The position numbers and the translations under genes were made by a program. Positions 21,618 through 34,776 of a stretch of 64,000 bases of DNA are shown here, piece after piece. This stretch comes from Agrostemma githago (taxonomy: Eukaryota; Streptophyta; Magnoliopsida; Caryophyllales; Caryophyllaceae): contig OY288247.1 of the NCBI GenBank assembly GCA_958450325.1, positions 57,167,701 through 57,231,700 on the forward strand, given 5' to 3'. The notes under the pieces were generated by a model. The model ran no database searches, was not told where the DNA came from, and saw nothing but the letters and a program-made list of their open reading frames with translations. Every line of letters begins with the position of its first letter. Within the stretch, counting starts at the first letter, position 1.

Positions 21618-23196
21618 CTGCAAAAACAAAAGACAATTAACATATAAATATACGTATCAGTATGCTACTCCAAACTATCAAAAGCTTTTCACGTATTCTG
21701 TCAACCTTAACACTAAATCTTGGATGATGACTTTATTAAAGGTCGGATATTTTCACAACAGTTGAACCTGTAGAATGCAGTCATATAGTAGCAAATTTGA
21801 CAAAATTCAACCTTAAACTGTAAAAGGTCAAGCTTAAACCATGAGTACATAAGGCTTCCGAGAAATTCAACCTTTTCCAGTGATATGTAACAATAGAACA
21901 TCTATCAAGGCCAGAAATCCTCCTACCACCAAATATCCTCATAATGAGTACATATGAAGCATCACCAAACAAGATAGAGTACAAAGACTGAATCACAAAG
22001 GCATATGCTAGTGACACCACTATTACTAATGGTCTAGGATAGACATTGCATTTTTCATACTAAAGAAAAATATTCTCAAAATTATCAAATCACAAAGACA
22101 TTGAATGTGTTAATCAACATACAGAGAGACATTCAGCTTTATCAAATCCCACAAGACAGTTTAATACTACTCTGTAACAATTATGACCTGAAGTCTCTTT
22201 AATCAAACGAATTTCGAACTGACAAACTTGACGAAGAGCAACTACTGTAAAATCACAATTCCACAATATTATCCTCAAAATTATAGTGACAAACAGAACA
22301 AATAATGTTCTCAAAAGGATGTCTTCCAAAGAAGGACCTTTATCGAAAACTATTGACGAGTCATGAGATGTGAAAACCTTGGGTTACGAAGGAATGCCAA
22401 ATTTTCAAAAACAAAGCTATTACTCCGTGCTCGCAAATTAATAGTGTATACACTAAACACATGTTATCGTATCATTTGCTTCAACCGATACTGAACCAGA
22501 TAGTCATACCGAGGCCATTATGGGAAGAGCAAAGCATTAAAAGCAATGTTTCTACAAAAAGATCTTCCAAAAATTAATCCAGTATTTCGGAGAGAAAAGG
22601 GGATTCAATATGACCAGCCATGAGGATCCAATTTGCTTAATTTTGAACAAAAATGTTTCTGTGAGATTAGTAAACTCATTTTTTATGGATAAGCTTTAAC
22701 CTAACTTTGCAAAAATAAAATGCAAAACTACTCAACATTTCATTTGTGTCGAGTTCTAGTAACAGAAGTCAGAGAAGAAATATTCAAGAGCACTTATCTA
22801 CCATCTACCAAACAAAGAATGTAATTTTAAAACATACTGTATTGAGCAGCACCAAAATCAAAAAGATAGAGGATGAAAACACGATATTAAGGCTATCCTT
22901 TCTAAGGACAGAAGCACAACACAATAAATTCATAGACGGATACTGGGAATGAAATAGCTTAGGGAGTACGTAGGCGGGATTTAGCGCTCATATTTAGTGG
23001 GAATTTGTTTGTAGTTAAGAGACCGAGTATTAGTAAAATGGTTGAAGCTTCATAAGCCATGAAAATGTGTACTAGTGTTGTTGGATCAATTAATGACTTA
23101 ATGTGCAACTTGTCTCTCTTGTCTCTCAATTAACCACATCACATTGCCTTGGAATTAATTATCGTATTTGTGTGTATTAATTATTAGATTGTATAA
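21618..23196. other. Non-coding stretch before the CACTA transposase
   Basis: No recognisable coding sequence on either strand; short frames match no family. It may be the rest of the second CACTA fragment plus the promoter of the TNP2 gene. An AAGAGACCG motif near 23020 resembles the repeats of the second CACTA. Confidence 0.4.
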
Positions 23197-26100
23197 ATGG
23201 ATCGAAGTTGGATGTATGGACAAAGAGATATTGAATTTTGTCGAAAGCTTGAAGAACTTATTAGCCGGGAGCTCGAACACCAAATACAAGAGGGGAATGG
23301 TAATTTGATAATGTCTCCATGTAGCATGTGTTACAATGTGAAGAAGGTGAACTGCGTAAATGAGCTACGTGCACATTTAATTATCAAGGGATTTAAACCA
23401 AATTATAAAGTTTGGATTTGGCATGGAGATAAGACGGTGATGGGTGATAGTAGATATAGTGATATGAATAGAGGAGATGAAGAAGAGGTTGACATTTCTG
23501 AGCAGAATAATAATCATGACCATGAAGATCTGAATGAGGGTTTTAATATGGATAATGATGATGTAGAGGTTGAAAACATTGATGAAATGATGGATGACCT
23601 TGAAAAAGATTTTGTAAATTGCCCAACAATGTTTCAAAGAATGGTTACTGATTCCAAAACAGCTCTATATTCAGGTTCCAAGTATAGCCTTTTAGGTTAT
23701 GTGTTAAAGTTATATACTACACAGGCCCGTCTCAAGGGGGGCGCTATAGGCGCAAATGAACCGGGCCTCAATTTTCTTGGGGCCTCAAATCTGAACTGGA
23801 TAGTTTTGACTAATATATATCAAACGCTGTATTTATTATGCATAAGATTGCAGTTGCAGGAGTGGTAGGCTATTTGACTTCCTACCATCATTTTAAGGGT
23901 TCGATTCCTTATGCATGCACATTATCATCTTTTTTTTTCCTTCCCCCATTTATAACTCAAATTCATCCCGCATTAAATATCCTTCAACTTCGTTCTTTTT
24001 TCAAATTCCCTTCAATTTCGTTTTAACTTATAGAAATTTTGTATTATTTCTTTCTCAGGAATAAAGTAATTATATCGTAATAAAAATTTTGAACCTTTCT
24101 TTAATTTTTTACTTTGTACCCTCCCATTTTCTAGAGAGTTTAACTCTTGTCAATTTTTTTTGTTTTTATTTAAATTTTTTTAATGTATTGATAATTTAAT
24201 AGATAAAGAGTTCTTTATCATCTTTTTCATAATATCCATCGTTATTAAAATAATACGGAGTACTTCATTAATGATCATAAATTAATTATTTGAATTTTGT
24301 CTTCAATTTACGAGCTTATTTTAAATTGATAATTAAGCAATTTTGAGTACCTTTTAAATCAAAGCAACTAATCTTATTTTTTCTAATTTTATCGCAATTT
24401 TCAGTTTGCAGACGATTTGACTTTATTCGAAATTAGCAAAAAATATATACTTCGAAAATTACATACTGGTTTACGTAATAAAGTTTTGATATATACGACC
24501 GCTAATAAAAAAGGGCCTCATATTTTAGTTTCGCTCCAGGTCTCCCTTGACTTTGAGACGGCCCTGATACTGCAAAAGCTGAGGGGGGTTGGAGTGATAA
24601 GAGTTTCACTACTTTGTTAGAGATTGTTTCTGATGGCTTACCTTTTGAGTAATGTGCTACCCATTACCACATATCAATGCAAAAAATCCTTTGTCCATTG
24701 GCTACAAAATACGAAAAGATTCACGCATGTCCGAATGACTATATTTTGTACAGAAAAGAGTACACTAACTTAGAAGAATGCCCAAGATGTGGAGAGAAAC
24801 GATACAGATTGACAGAGGATGATAATAGAGGCAAAAAAGGAGGCCCAAGAAAGACTTTATGGTATTTACCAATTATTCCTAGATTTAAGCGATTATTTGC
24901 AAATTCAAAAGATGCAGAGTACATGATATGGCATCACAAAGGCAGGAAAAAGGATGGTAAACTTAGGCATGTAGCCGACTCTCCACAATGGCGAAACTTT
25001 GATAGATCATTTCCAGATTTTGGTGAAGAGTATAGAAATTTAAGATTAGGGCTTTGTACTGATGGGATTAATCCATTCGGGACTTTGAGTACACAACATA
25101 GTTGTTGGCCTGTAATGTTAGTAATATACAACATTCCTCCTTGGCTTAGTATAAAGAGTAAATATATCTTGCTGGCACTACTAATATCAGGCCCCAAACA
25201 ACCGGGAAATGATATTGATGTGTATCTGGCGCCTCTTGTTGAGGACTTGAAGTTGTTGTGGGAAGTTGGTGTACGTGTGTATGATGCTGCTAGTGACTCT
25301 AAATTCCAATTGCGTGCGATGTTGTATTGCACAATAATCGATTTTCCCGCTTACGGCAACCTTTCCGGTTATAGATTAAAAACCGATAAAGGATGCCCTG
25401 TTTGTGGGGATGACACTGACTCCGAATGGTTGGAGAACTCGGGTAAATATGCTTATATGGGCCATCGGCGATTTCTTCCCGAGGGTCATGCATATCGAAA
25501 GAAGAAGAAGTTCTTTTATGGGAAAACCGAGCATAGGCCGCCTCCATCAATTTTGAATGGCAAAGAATATTACGAACGAGTTAAAAACATAAATGTCGAG
25601 TTCGGAAAGCCTTACAAATCTCCCCATGATGGTGTATATCACTCAAAGAGGTCAATATTTTGGGATCTTCCATATTGGGAATATTTGTCAGTGAGACATT
25701 GTATTGATGTTATGCACGTGGAGAAAAATGTATTCGATAGTGTAATTGGTACATTATTGAATATGCCAAACAAAACTAAGGATGGGATAAAGACGAGGAA
25801 AGACATGGTTGCAAGAGGAAGACTCGATTTGAAGCCCAATGAGGGGGTGAAACGGACCTATTTACCCCCGATCTCCACAACTTTATCGAGAAAGGAAAAG
25901 ATTGTAGTGTGTGAGTCTTTAAAAGGTGTGAAGGTACCATATGTATATTCCTCAAACATAAATCGACTTGTTTCAATGAAAGGTTTGAAATTAGTAGGCA
26001 TGAAATCTCATGATTGTCATGTTATGTTAACACAGTTGTTGCCTGTAGCTATAAGATCTGTATTGCCTAAACATGTTAGAGTTGTTGTCACAAATCTGTG

Positions 26101-27325
26101 TTCATTTTTCCATGCAATTAATTCTAAGGATATTGATCCCGACAGCTTGGATGTCTTACAAGCTAATGTGATTAAGACTCTTTGCGAATTGGAAATGTTC
26201 TTTCCGATTTCTTTCTTCGACATCATAGTTCACTTAATTGTTCATCTAGTCAGAGAGATAAAGTTATGTGGTCCAGTTTTCCAGAGAAACATGTGGGCAA
26301 TGGAACGAGAGATGGGTACGTACAAGCGACGAATGAAAAATCGATATCGCCCTGAAGGTAGTATTGTTGAATCAACAATTGCTTGTGAGGCACTTGGATT
26401 TTGTACTGATTACATGGCGAATGTGCATCCTATTGGACTTCCTACCTCGCGACATGAAGGAAGACTTTCAGGACAGGGTACCTTGGGAAAGAAAATTATT
26501 ATAGTTGACAATCACCTCTTAAAACGAGCCCATCTGTATGTTTTACAAAACAAGACAGATGTCGATAAATATTTAGTTAAGCATATGGCTTTATTGAAGC
26601 AACAAAATCCACAGAAGCATGAATCTTGGTTGACGAATGAACACAATCGCACTTTTGTACAGTGGTTCGAAGATGATGTGATGGATGAGTTGTCCGATCC
26701 ATCGCATAAGGTGACGGAAAACATAAGGTGGTTAGCCCAAGGACCTAATCGAAACATCGTGACTTATGAAGGGTATGATGTCGATGGGTTTTGCTTTTAT
26801 ACAAGTAGACAGGATAGCAAAAGCACGATGCAAAATAGTGGTGTTATTGTTATTGCATCGTCTGAAGAATATGTCGGAAAGGGTAAGAAATCGGTAAATG
26901 TGTCTAGGTCATATTATGGGATAATTGAAGATATATGGGAGCTTGATTATTCTAGGGAATTTAAGGAAACTTTGTTTCGATGTATATGGGTTGATTGTGA
27001 TAAGGGTGTTAAAGTTGATGATATGGGATTCACTTTGGTAAATTTCAGTGTCCTGGGACATGCACAGGACCCGTTTATACTTGCATCTCAAACAAAACAG
27101 ATCTTTTATATGACTGATCCTTTGGATAATAGTTGGAAGATAGTACGTTACGGTAAAAGACGTATTCTTGGTGTTAAGGATGTTACAGACGAAGAAGAAT
27201 ATGATCACTTAGACGAATTTCCTCCTCTATCAACCAAAAGTCAAGAAGCGTTAGATATACGTCATGAGACTTATGTATGTAATGATCATGGTGATGGCAT
27301 ATGGTTTGAAAATCCTAAACAATAA
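23197..27325 (+). pseudogene. CACTA transposase (TNP2 type), interrupted
   Basis: It starts MDRSWMYGQRD, the usual start of the transposase-associated N-terminal domain, whose Cys pairs follow (CSMCYNVKKVNC). After the MITE (23722-24566) the frame resumes exactly: GWSDKSFTTLL, then the TNP2 core (KIHACPNDYILYRKEY, CPRCG, FPAYGNLSGY, CPVCGDD, HCIDVMHVEKNVFDS), then the C-terminal domains of plant TNP2 proteins (SHDCHVMLTQLLPV; LGHAQDPFILASQTKQ). Without the MITE it has about 1,091 residues, normal for the family. A TAA at 24650 interrupts it. The next bases read in another frame give a typical NVLPITTYQCKK segment before the main frame returns, so two small deletions are likely. The enzyme would cut CACTA ends; this copy looks dead. 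Confidence 0.88.
23722..24566. mobile_element. hAT-type MITE (845 bp) in the CACTA transposase
   Basis: The ends CAGGCCCGTCTCAA and TTTGAGACGGCCCTG are inverted repeats. The 8-bp duplication ATACTACA (23714-23721) and ATACTGCA (24567-24574) has one mismatch. It has no transposase. GGGCCTCA-type motifs lie inside both ends. Removing it together with one duplication restores the reading frame across the site. Confidence 0.85.
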
Positions 27326-27503
27326 TACTAATAATGCATCATCGTTTAGTGAAGGTATATATATGCGTGCTGCATCTTAATTATATTTTCAATTAATTGT
27401 TAGATGTATTGATTTTTTTAAATCGGTTTTGTTAATATTATTTTTATTTGTTTATTGGATTATTAAATTAACAGCTTTTTTTATATGGTTCAGGTTATTG
27501 CAT

Positions 27504-30500
27504 CATGGAAGAAAATAATATGAATATAGTTAGCGTTGTAGCAAAGCCAAAGCCAAAGAAGAAATATAAACCTAGAGGTCCGACAACAAGGGGCAGTCTA
27601 TAGAGTTTGATGAGTTAGATATGCCAAAAGGCCCATGTGCGATTGCTTTCGGTTCTGAAATGGGGGTTTTAGCCCGGGGAGTGAAGATTACATATGGGGG
27701 ATGGCCTAAAGTGCCCGAAGGCAAAAAGGAAACAATTTGGTTACATATGAAGGTAATAATTAGTCTTGTTATTGATAATGAAGTATAATCTTTTATGAAC
27801 TATAATCTACTAACCTTATGATTTAACGGATTTTGTTGTAGAAAATGTTCAACATCAAAGATGAGACGAAACGGGAACTCGTACTAAAGATTATTGGACA
27901 TCGATATAAAAATTTTAAGACAAGGCTAGCTAGAAATTACATTTACAGAAAAGGAAAACAAAAGAGTAGCAAGGAGAGTGAAGAAGAGTCAGAAGTTGAG
28001 GAATTAGAAGGGGGCGAGGAGTTAGATGACGATCCTTGTGAGGCGTACGGGATCTCAAAAGAAGATTGGGAGGAGTTCGTAAAACAACGTACTGATCCAA
28101 AAGCTAAGGTTTATATCTTTATTTTACTTAAGGTTATTGCCTTTGTGACTGCAGTTGCGAAGCATATATTCATCTGATCTCTATAAATAACTTCTAAAAT
28201 CTGTAGGAAAGAAGTGAGAAAGGTCGACTTGCCCAAATCAGCAACAACACTCCACATTACATGGGAAGATCTGGGTATAGTGGCAAGGCCGATAAATGGC
28301 TCCAGGAAGAAGTTGATAGGGAGATGTCACTAAACCCGGATGCTGATCCAGTTGCAGTTAGGGAAATTGCTATTAAGAGGATCAAGGATAGAAGTTTCAT
28401 GTGGGTAAAAGGACATACGCCGTTATCGAGTGCTCCTCCACCACAGACACAAGAAATCATCAACAACATCGTAAGTCCTTTTTATAATCTTAAGCTGATA
28501 AATAAGATCGCTAACACTCCAAATTTCATGTAAACAGAAGCATTGGTCGAATTCGGAGGAGAGTGGCGAGTTTGTTCCTTCGAGGTTAGAAGATGTATTG
28601 GTGAAAGCAACGGGTAAAAAAGAGCATCCAGGGAGGACAAGAGGAGTCGGTACTTTTGTTGGTAACCAAAAATATTTTGGAAAACCAAGTCGAAGTTCTT
28701 CGGAGAAAATGTACACGGCTCAAGAAATTGATGAAAAGTTAGATGAGGTTAAAAGGGAAACAAGGACAGAGATGAAGAATATGTTCATTGAAATGGCAAA
28801 GGCATGTGGTATGATATTGCCCATTGGCTTTCACGGTGATGAAGAAGCATCAAATCATTCACCAACCCCACAAGATCACAGTAGTCATTCAATTCATCAA
28901 AGTGACCCTTTTGTTGACTTAAAGGTACAACAAATTATCATCTTTAAGGATTATGTTGTTTTTGTTCACTAATGTTTTTTTCCTTCTACATTTTTTGTAC
29001 CTATTCTAATAATTTTGAATGATTGTATATTTTGTAGGATTCTACATCTTGTAAGTTATGTGTTCATGATGGTGTTGCATTGATCGTCTTGCTGAGGGGA
29101 TAGCTCTACCATGGAAAGAGAACACAATGGTGCACCACACAACATTGAGTCCACATAATTTTCATGTAACAATCGATAAGTGTTTGGATTCTACTGCGTT
29201 ACTTCCAGTACCGTGGTCCGAATTTGAAAAAATTGGTGAAGTTGTGGGAAGTTTTGCACAATGGCCCAAAAAATGGGTTCTATTAAGCCAAAACGAGGTA
29301 AATATTACTTATCTAATTAGGTCTTTTGTGGATTTGTGCCATGATTGAATTTGTTATCATCACAAAGAGTGAAATTTTGTTCCATTAACCATGCATTCTA
29401 TTGAATTATGATTTTAAACCAAGCATAATTCTCGTATATTTTAATCATGTTAGTTTTTTAATTAATACGTGTAATTTTAGGAATTGTCCTCTAATAAAAA
29501 GTTGAAAAGAAAAGCAAGATCCAAAGATACAAAGGAGTCTTGTAATAAGGCTCAACAAAAGGATGAAGTTCGTGTCGGATCTATGAATGAGGTAAATTTG
29601 GTTCGATTTCTACTACTGGAATATTTTAGGTCTTAATAATAACAAGCAAATTGATATTTGTAGGTCAATAATGTTTGTGGAAAAAAACAATGATCCAGAA
29701 GGTATTGGTTCATATTGTCAACAATTGGAAAGAGTAATGGTTTCATTATCTGCGGATTCCATATTTATGATATCTATAGATATCAGTAAGTCGGTGTACA
29801 ATTCCGGAGACGTCACAGTGTACTTAAGTTTCGAGGATATTAGGGAAATGTGCAATTACGATGCTCTAAATCTAACAATAATTCAAGCTTGGGGAAGGTA
29901 TAAACTTGATGTTTTGTATTATTTTCAATTATGTTAAAATCTAGGATTAGTTTTATTATATGTTTGTTCTATATATTCATTTTGAATGTTTACACTATGT
30001 TCTTAAAATAGGTTCATACATGATTATGGACATAAATTAGGAGTGACAGAAGAAGGTGTCGGCTTCATTTGTCCCGTGTGTCTTAGTTCATACTTGTATG
30101 ATCCACGGTCGATGAAAAACTACATCAAAGATGTCATGCTAATTCAAGAAGACAAGAAATATGTGATGGGTGCATTCTATGCAAGGCAAGTCTCCAAGGT
30201 TCTTTAAATTAATTAATTAGTTATTTTATATTATTTCATACTTACTAATCGTAAGTTGTATTATATACAGCAAGAATTGGTTGTTGCTTGTCATTTGCCC
30301 TTGGGACAACATAGCATATGTCTTTGACTCGAATAAAGATAAACATGACTTGGACATCGTAATACTACATTTGCAATTGTAAGTTATGTTTATTAATTGG
30401 TCATCAAAATACTATCTTAAGTTAAACCTTTACAAGAAAAATAACAGTCTAATAATTTTTAATGTTTATAATGTAAGGGCTTGGAAAATCTATACAGTGA

Positions 30501-31133
30501 GTGGCGGGAGACGTCATACGGTTAAAAAATATAGTCTCAATGTGAACATGATTGAGGTAAACAACATTATTAAGCTTTAACTTGTTTAATTATTTCTTTT
30601 TTTTACATGGGTTAGTAGTTGCCATTTAATTTAAACTTAACGCGTTGATTGAGATACTTCATGAAATCTGGTTAATGATTTTGAGTTCTTAAAAATATTT
30701 ACTCCATTATAGCTATCTCATTGTTGTCTTTTGTTTTCTGTACAAATTTTGTGTCGGAGATGACTAAATTAAAGCAATGATTATAGTGCAATTGATGAAT
30801 TAAACTATCTTGGTGAATAATGATTTATAACACCTTTTTGTTCATACAATTTCAGTGTCCTCAACAATCTGGAGTCTTTGAATGTGGATACTATGTCATG
30901 AAGTGGATGTACGACATCACCGTATTTTACTCTAGGAGTCAAGAAAGCTTAATTAAGGTTTTTTTAACTTAATCTTAGTTTTTCTGTTATAAAGTAATTA
31001 TGGGTGTAACCGCTAATCCATTGTTACTATTCTTTTTATTTGTTAGTGTGTTTCAAAATCAAGAATGACGACGGAAGATATGAACCAAGTTCGTGAATAT
31101 TGGTCTCAGAAGTGCATAGAGTTGATGATGTAG
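27504..31133 (+). pseudogene. Second CACTA gene: Ptta/En-Spm domain plus ULP1-like protease
   Basis: I infer about twelve exons from matching phases and splice sites: 27504-27752, 27842-28108, 28207-28470, 28538-28924, 29038-29297, 29481-29591, 29664-29897, 30012-about 30180, 30271-30378, about 30478-30556, about 30856-30956 and about 31049-31133. The middle exons carry a plant-transposase (Ptta/En-Spm) stretch (HYMGRSGYSGKADKWLQEEV, IAIKRIKDRSFMWVKGHT) and an EKMYTAQEIDEKLDEVKRE coiled coil. The last exons form a C48 cysteine protease: NWLLLVICPWDN, then CPQQSGVFECGYYVMKWM with the candidate Cys. The position expected to be His is Asn. Frameshifts near 27590 and 29075 suggest decay. An AG-GCAAGT site near 30176 suggests a GC-AG intron. 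Confidence 0.7.
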
Positions 31134-31489
31134 TACAATTGTGACTTTGTTAACTATTGTGGTTAGATATATATTGTAGTCATGTTGATTGCTAGACGTG
31201 GGGCATTCTACTGGAGATGTTACTTAAGTAGTTGGAGGTGTGGATTGGTTATGGATTTGGTTGTGCTATTTAAACATTGCAGTGATATGATTTTGATTTT
31301 GGTTTAATCAAATTGTAGGGAGGTGCTGCCCAATTTTCGACAAATTACTAATATTGTAATTGGCGTGCTTTGATTTGTTTTTTATATACCATTCTCAGGG
31401 ATACGAAAATTCAATTTTGTAATTAAAATCAGTAACATTTGTCACCAGTATCAAAATATAAATAAATGATAAAATGACATGCCTTTGGA

Positions 31490-32035
31490 ACCGTGTCTAA
31501 ATTATCATAGGTTTCAATGAGGTACCCTTTGGAACCTGTTGGCATTACAATAGGTTCCAATGTTAAACCTTTGGAATCGGTTGTGAATAGCAACAGGTTC
31601 CAATGAAACAGCCTTTGGAACCGGTTGTGAATAGCAAAAGGTTCCAATGGAACACCCTTTGGAACCGGTTGTGAATTATAACAGGTTCCAATGGTACAGC
31701 CTTTGGAACCGGTTGCGAATTACAACAGGTTCCAATGGTACACCCTTTGGAACCGGTTGTGATTTACAACAGGTTCCAATGGTATACTTTTGGAACCGGT
31801 TGTGAATAATAACAGGTTTCAATGGTACACCCTTTGGAACCGGCTGTAAATACAATAGGTTCCAATGGTATACCCTTTGGAACCGGTTCCAACAACAACC
31901 GGTTCCAAAGGGCATCTATGGAACCTTCTTACAACCGGTTGCAAAGCTCTAGACCTAAGGAATCTGTGGCAGTAGAACATTTGAAAAAAGGTTCCAAAGG
32001 GTAGTTTACAACCGGTTCCAAAGGGTAATTTTCTA
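31490..32035 (+). repeat. Right subterminal repeats of the CACTA element
   Basis: Roughly a dozen units of the type CTTTGGAACCGGTTGTGAAT followed by ACAGGTTCCAATGG, each about 55-65 bp. The last ones are inverted. They mirror the left array and are the likely binding sites for the accessory protein. Confidence 0.88.
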
Positions 32036-32057
32036 CTAGTGCATGTACGCACACAAT

Positions 32058-34603
32058 TGATAACACGCAAATTTAGACCGTTTACTCCCTATTTTCACTC
32101 GTATTTAACTCGATTTTGTGTGCTTTAACGTCAATATAACTCATTTTTGACTATATTTCGTATTTTCTAGTTTGAATTTGGTTTTTCGTATTTATCGTCT
32201 TTTTTGTAGTATTTCGTACTGCTTTTGTGTGTTTTTGTCTTATAGGTACGTGTTCGTGAATAAAGAGGTGCTTCGAAGTAAGAGGAGCAAAGTCAAGAGA
32301 TCGAGTCAAACCCGACTCACTTAACCCATAACCCATCTCACCCTTATACTCCACAACTCACTTAACCCACATCTTCCATACAACCAAACCCAAATCATAA
32401 CCCACAAATCAACCCATTTCCATCTCAAACTCATCAACACAACTCCAACCCATATACCATAATCATCCCAATTACAAACTCACCCATCAACCCAAGTCAA
32501 GGTCAAACTTGACCTTGACCCTTGACCATCTCCCTCTACCTCCGGCACAACCTCGGCAACCCACAACCATGCCACTCGCCGGAGCTCCGACCCAAACCAC
32601 CACCTTGGAACCCTACCTTCCCCTGAGCTTCAGCAAACCTTCGTCACCCTCTCAACCATAACCGACGCCGGAGCATCCACCATGACCGACCACCTTCAAC
32701 TCTACTCCGTTCAACCACCACTCCAAACTCCATCTAGAACCAACAACAACCTCCACACCCGACCTCCATTGACCACCTTCGACCCTCTCCCTCCGACTAA
32801 CCGACCACCTCGCTCCACCTTCACCTTCGACGTACTCCCCCTTTCGTTCCAGATTCCGGCGAGCTAGACCATCAACAACAGCGCAGCAGCAGCAGCTCCG
32901 TCGACCCACAGCAGCAACCGACACGGCGACCACCACGTGCGCAGCAGCGGCCTCAACCGCCGGCGAGCATCGCAACAAACAACAGCAGCGCGACAGCGGC
33001 CTCTCCCAGATTCCGCTGGGCGTCGAGCCAGAAGCTCCGGCGACCACTTCCAACCTCCCTTGTGTTCGATCTCGAACCACCATCACCGGCATCCATGGCC
33101 ACCGACGAACAGCAACAGCAGGCAGCCCTCATCTCCATCCTCCTCGCCGCACTTTGTCTCTTTCGGCGACGATGCCGGTCACGACTCGGCTCGACCCAGA
33201 TCCGGAGTTCGAGGATTAGAAACCGTCTCTTAAATGAAGACTCAGAGATTTTAATTGAAATAGTTGGGCGAAGTGTTGATGTGTGGGGTGAGATCTAATT
33301 TGGATCGGCCGAAGGAAATTAAAATGAACGGGCGAAGTCGGGAATACCGCAGGGCAAAGTTTTGCCCGGTGGTGAATTATGCAAAATCGTGGGGCGAAAT
33401 TTCACCGGATGGGAATGATAGGGTGAAGTTTAGTTGATGGGCATTTGGGCTTCCACCATTGGGCTTAGAAGATTAGGGTTTTGATACTCTCTTTTCTTTC
33501 CTCTATATATATGTAACTCCTCATTTGAGGAGGAGGTACCATTCCACAACACCACCACAACACTACCTAAGCTAGTAGATTAGTAGTAGATTATTATTAT
33601 TAGTAGATTATTATTAGCTTATTAGTGGATTAATTAGTAGGGTGATTTTTGGAGGGTGACAATCCAAAAATCTCCACCTATTCTAGATCTAATTAATTAG
33701 TGTACAAAACTCCCTCTTTGTTATATTCAAGTTTTTATTGAAGTTCTTTTGGAGATTTTCAAGGGGTTAGTGACAGATCCATTGTCATCTTCATCAAGCT
33801 TCTCCTTATTTTATTGCAATCCTTTTTATTATTATCGTTTTCCTCCATGGCCGGTATATTTCTCTTCCTCTCCCTAATCTCTAGTTAGATTTAATTTCGT
33901 CCTAGATTTAATCTCTCATCTAGATTTAATTTAGTTATTGTTTTTCTCTAGATTTAATTATTAGGCTTGTTTAGTTGATTTCTCCTTAGTTATTGTTTTA
34001 TTGGTTTCCATTATGCATTGTGAGTAGATTTCTTGTTAGGGGTTCAGGGAGGAAGAATTTGGATTATTTGAATTGAGGGATGTTGGTGGGTTGTTTGCTT
34101 GTTGATTTATCAAGTTTAAGGTTTTTGTGTCTTTGTTGACTTAGAGCGTACGGCAAAATCGACCTTGACTCACTCCTATCAATATAGGAAAACTTGGGGT
34201 AGGAGTTACCTTGACTTGAGACTTACCATTTTTCGCCGCGAAAGCGGGATCTAGATAAGTTGGGTGAAGAAACCGAAAGATGGCATTCTCCCTTTATCAA
34301 CTTTGTGATTAAAACTCGATTCCGAGACTCTTAGACCCCAATTTCCGATTTCCGACTCCCCCTAACACCTTTTCCTTATTAGACTTTGTTTTCGTAGTTT
34401 ATAGCTTTTTAGTGTAGACTAGTGTAGACTTAACCCAAAAATCCCAAAAATAGACTCCAAACACTTTTTGACTTAGACTTGACTGACTTTACCTAGCCCG
34501 TCCCTGAGGATTGATCCCGACTTGCCGCTACTACGTAGTAGTTAGTTGGAGTTTATTAATTTTGTTTGATCGTGTTAGATAGGCGACAATCTGACGCGCA
34601 TCA
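32058..34603 (+). repeat. 5' LTR of element 2
   Basis: 2,546 bp. It includes an unusual GC-rich segment (about 32500-33230, many CAG/CCG/CCACC triplets) that is also present in the 3' LTR. A single GGGCAAA-GT-TTTGCCC palindrome (33352-33367) lies about 135 bp before the TATA-like CTATATATATG (about 33502). Confidence 0.88.
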
Positions 34604-34606
34604 AAA

Positions 34607-34624
34607 TGGCGCCGTTGCCGGGGA
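34607..34624 (+). promoter_or_regulatory. Primer-binding site of element 2 (tRNA-Asp)
   Basis: TGGCGCCGTTGCCGGGGA three bases after the LTR, identical to that of element 1. Confidence 0.93.
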
Positions 34625-34682
34625 CGGCGATTAGTTAGTTGAGTTTTAGTCTTTTTGTGTTTGGTTATTATTCTCCCTCTAC

Positions 34683-34704
34683 CCTAGTGCCTCTTGGTGC
34701 TAGG
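34683..34704 (+). other. Leader stem-loop of element 2
   Basis: CCTAGTGCC and GGTGCTAGG pair over nine positions (two of them G-U in RNA) around the loop TCTT, 59 bases after the PBS. Confidence 0.5.
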
Positions 34705-34776
34705 AGACTCACTTTCTATTTGAGTGTGTTTGCCAGGAACAGGTTATTAGCTTTTCGGTTCGATTCCGAGCCAAAG

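Larger units (their letters stand above)
18519..32041 (+). mobile_element. CACTA (En/Spm) transposon, 13.5 kb
   Basis: The ends are CACTAGTAGAATT and AATTTTCTACTAGTG, and the 3-bp duplication CAT is present at 18516-18518 and 32042-32044. Subterminal arrays of GGAACCGGTTGT/GGTTCC units lie inside both ends. It encodes a TNP2-type transposase and a spliced second gene with a plant-transposase domain and a ULP1-like protease. A hAT-type MITE and part of another CACTA are nested in it. Confidence 0.92.

Noticed and set aside
23060..23085. GTACTAGTG near 23072 as the right end of the second CACTA
   Set aside because: The following bases do not match the 3-bp flank of the left end, and the sequence before it lacks the subterminal repeats.
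32652..33092. A 146-codon open frame on the minus strand in the GC-rich part of the element 2 LTR, with a 132-codon counterpart at 44755-45153
   Set aside because: It is open because the segment is GC-rich and triplet-biased. The two copies are LTR duplicates, not independent genes, and the product (Val/Ala/Cys/Arg-rich) resembles no family.
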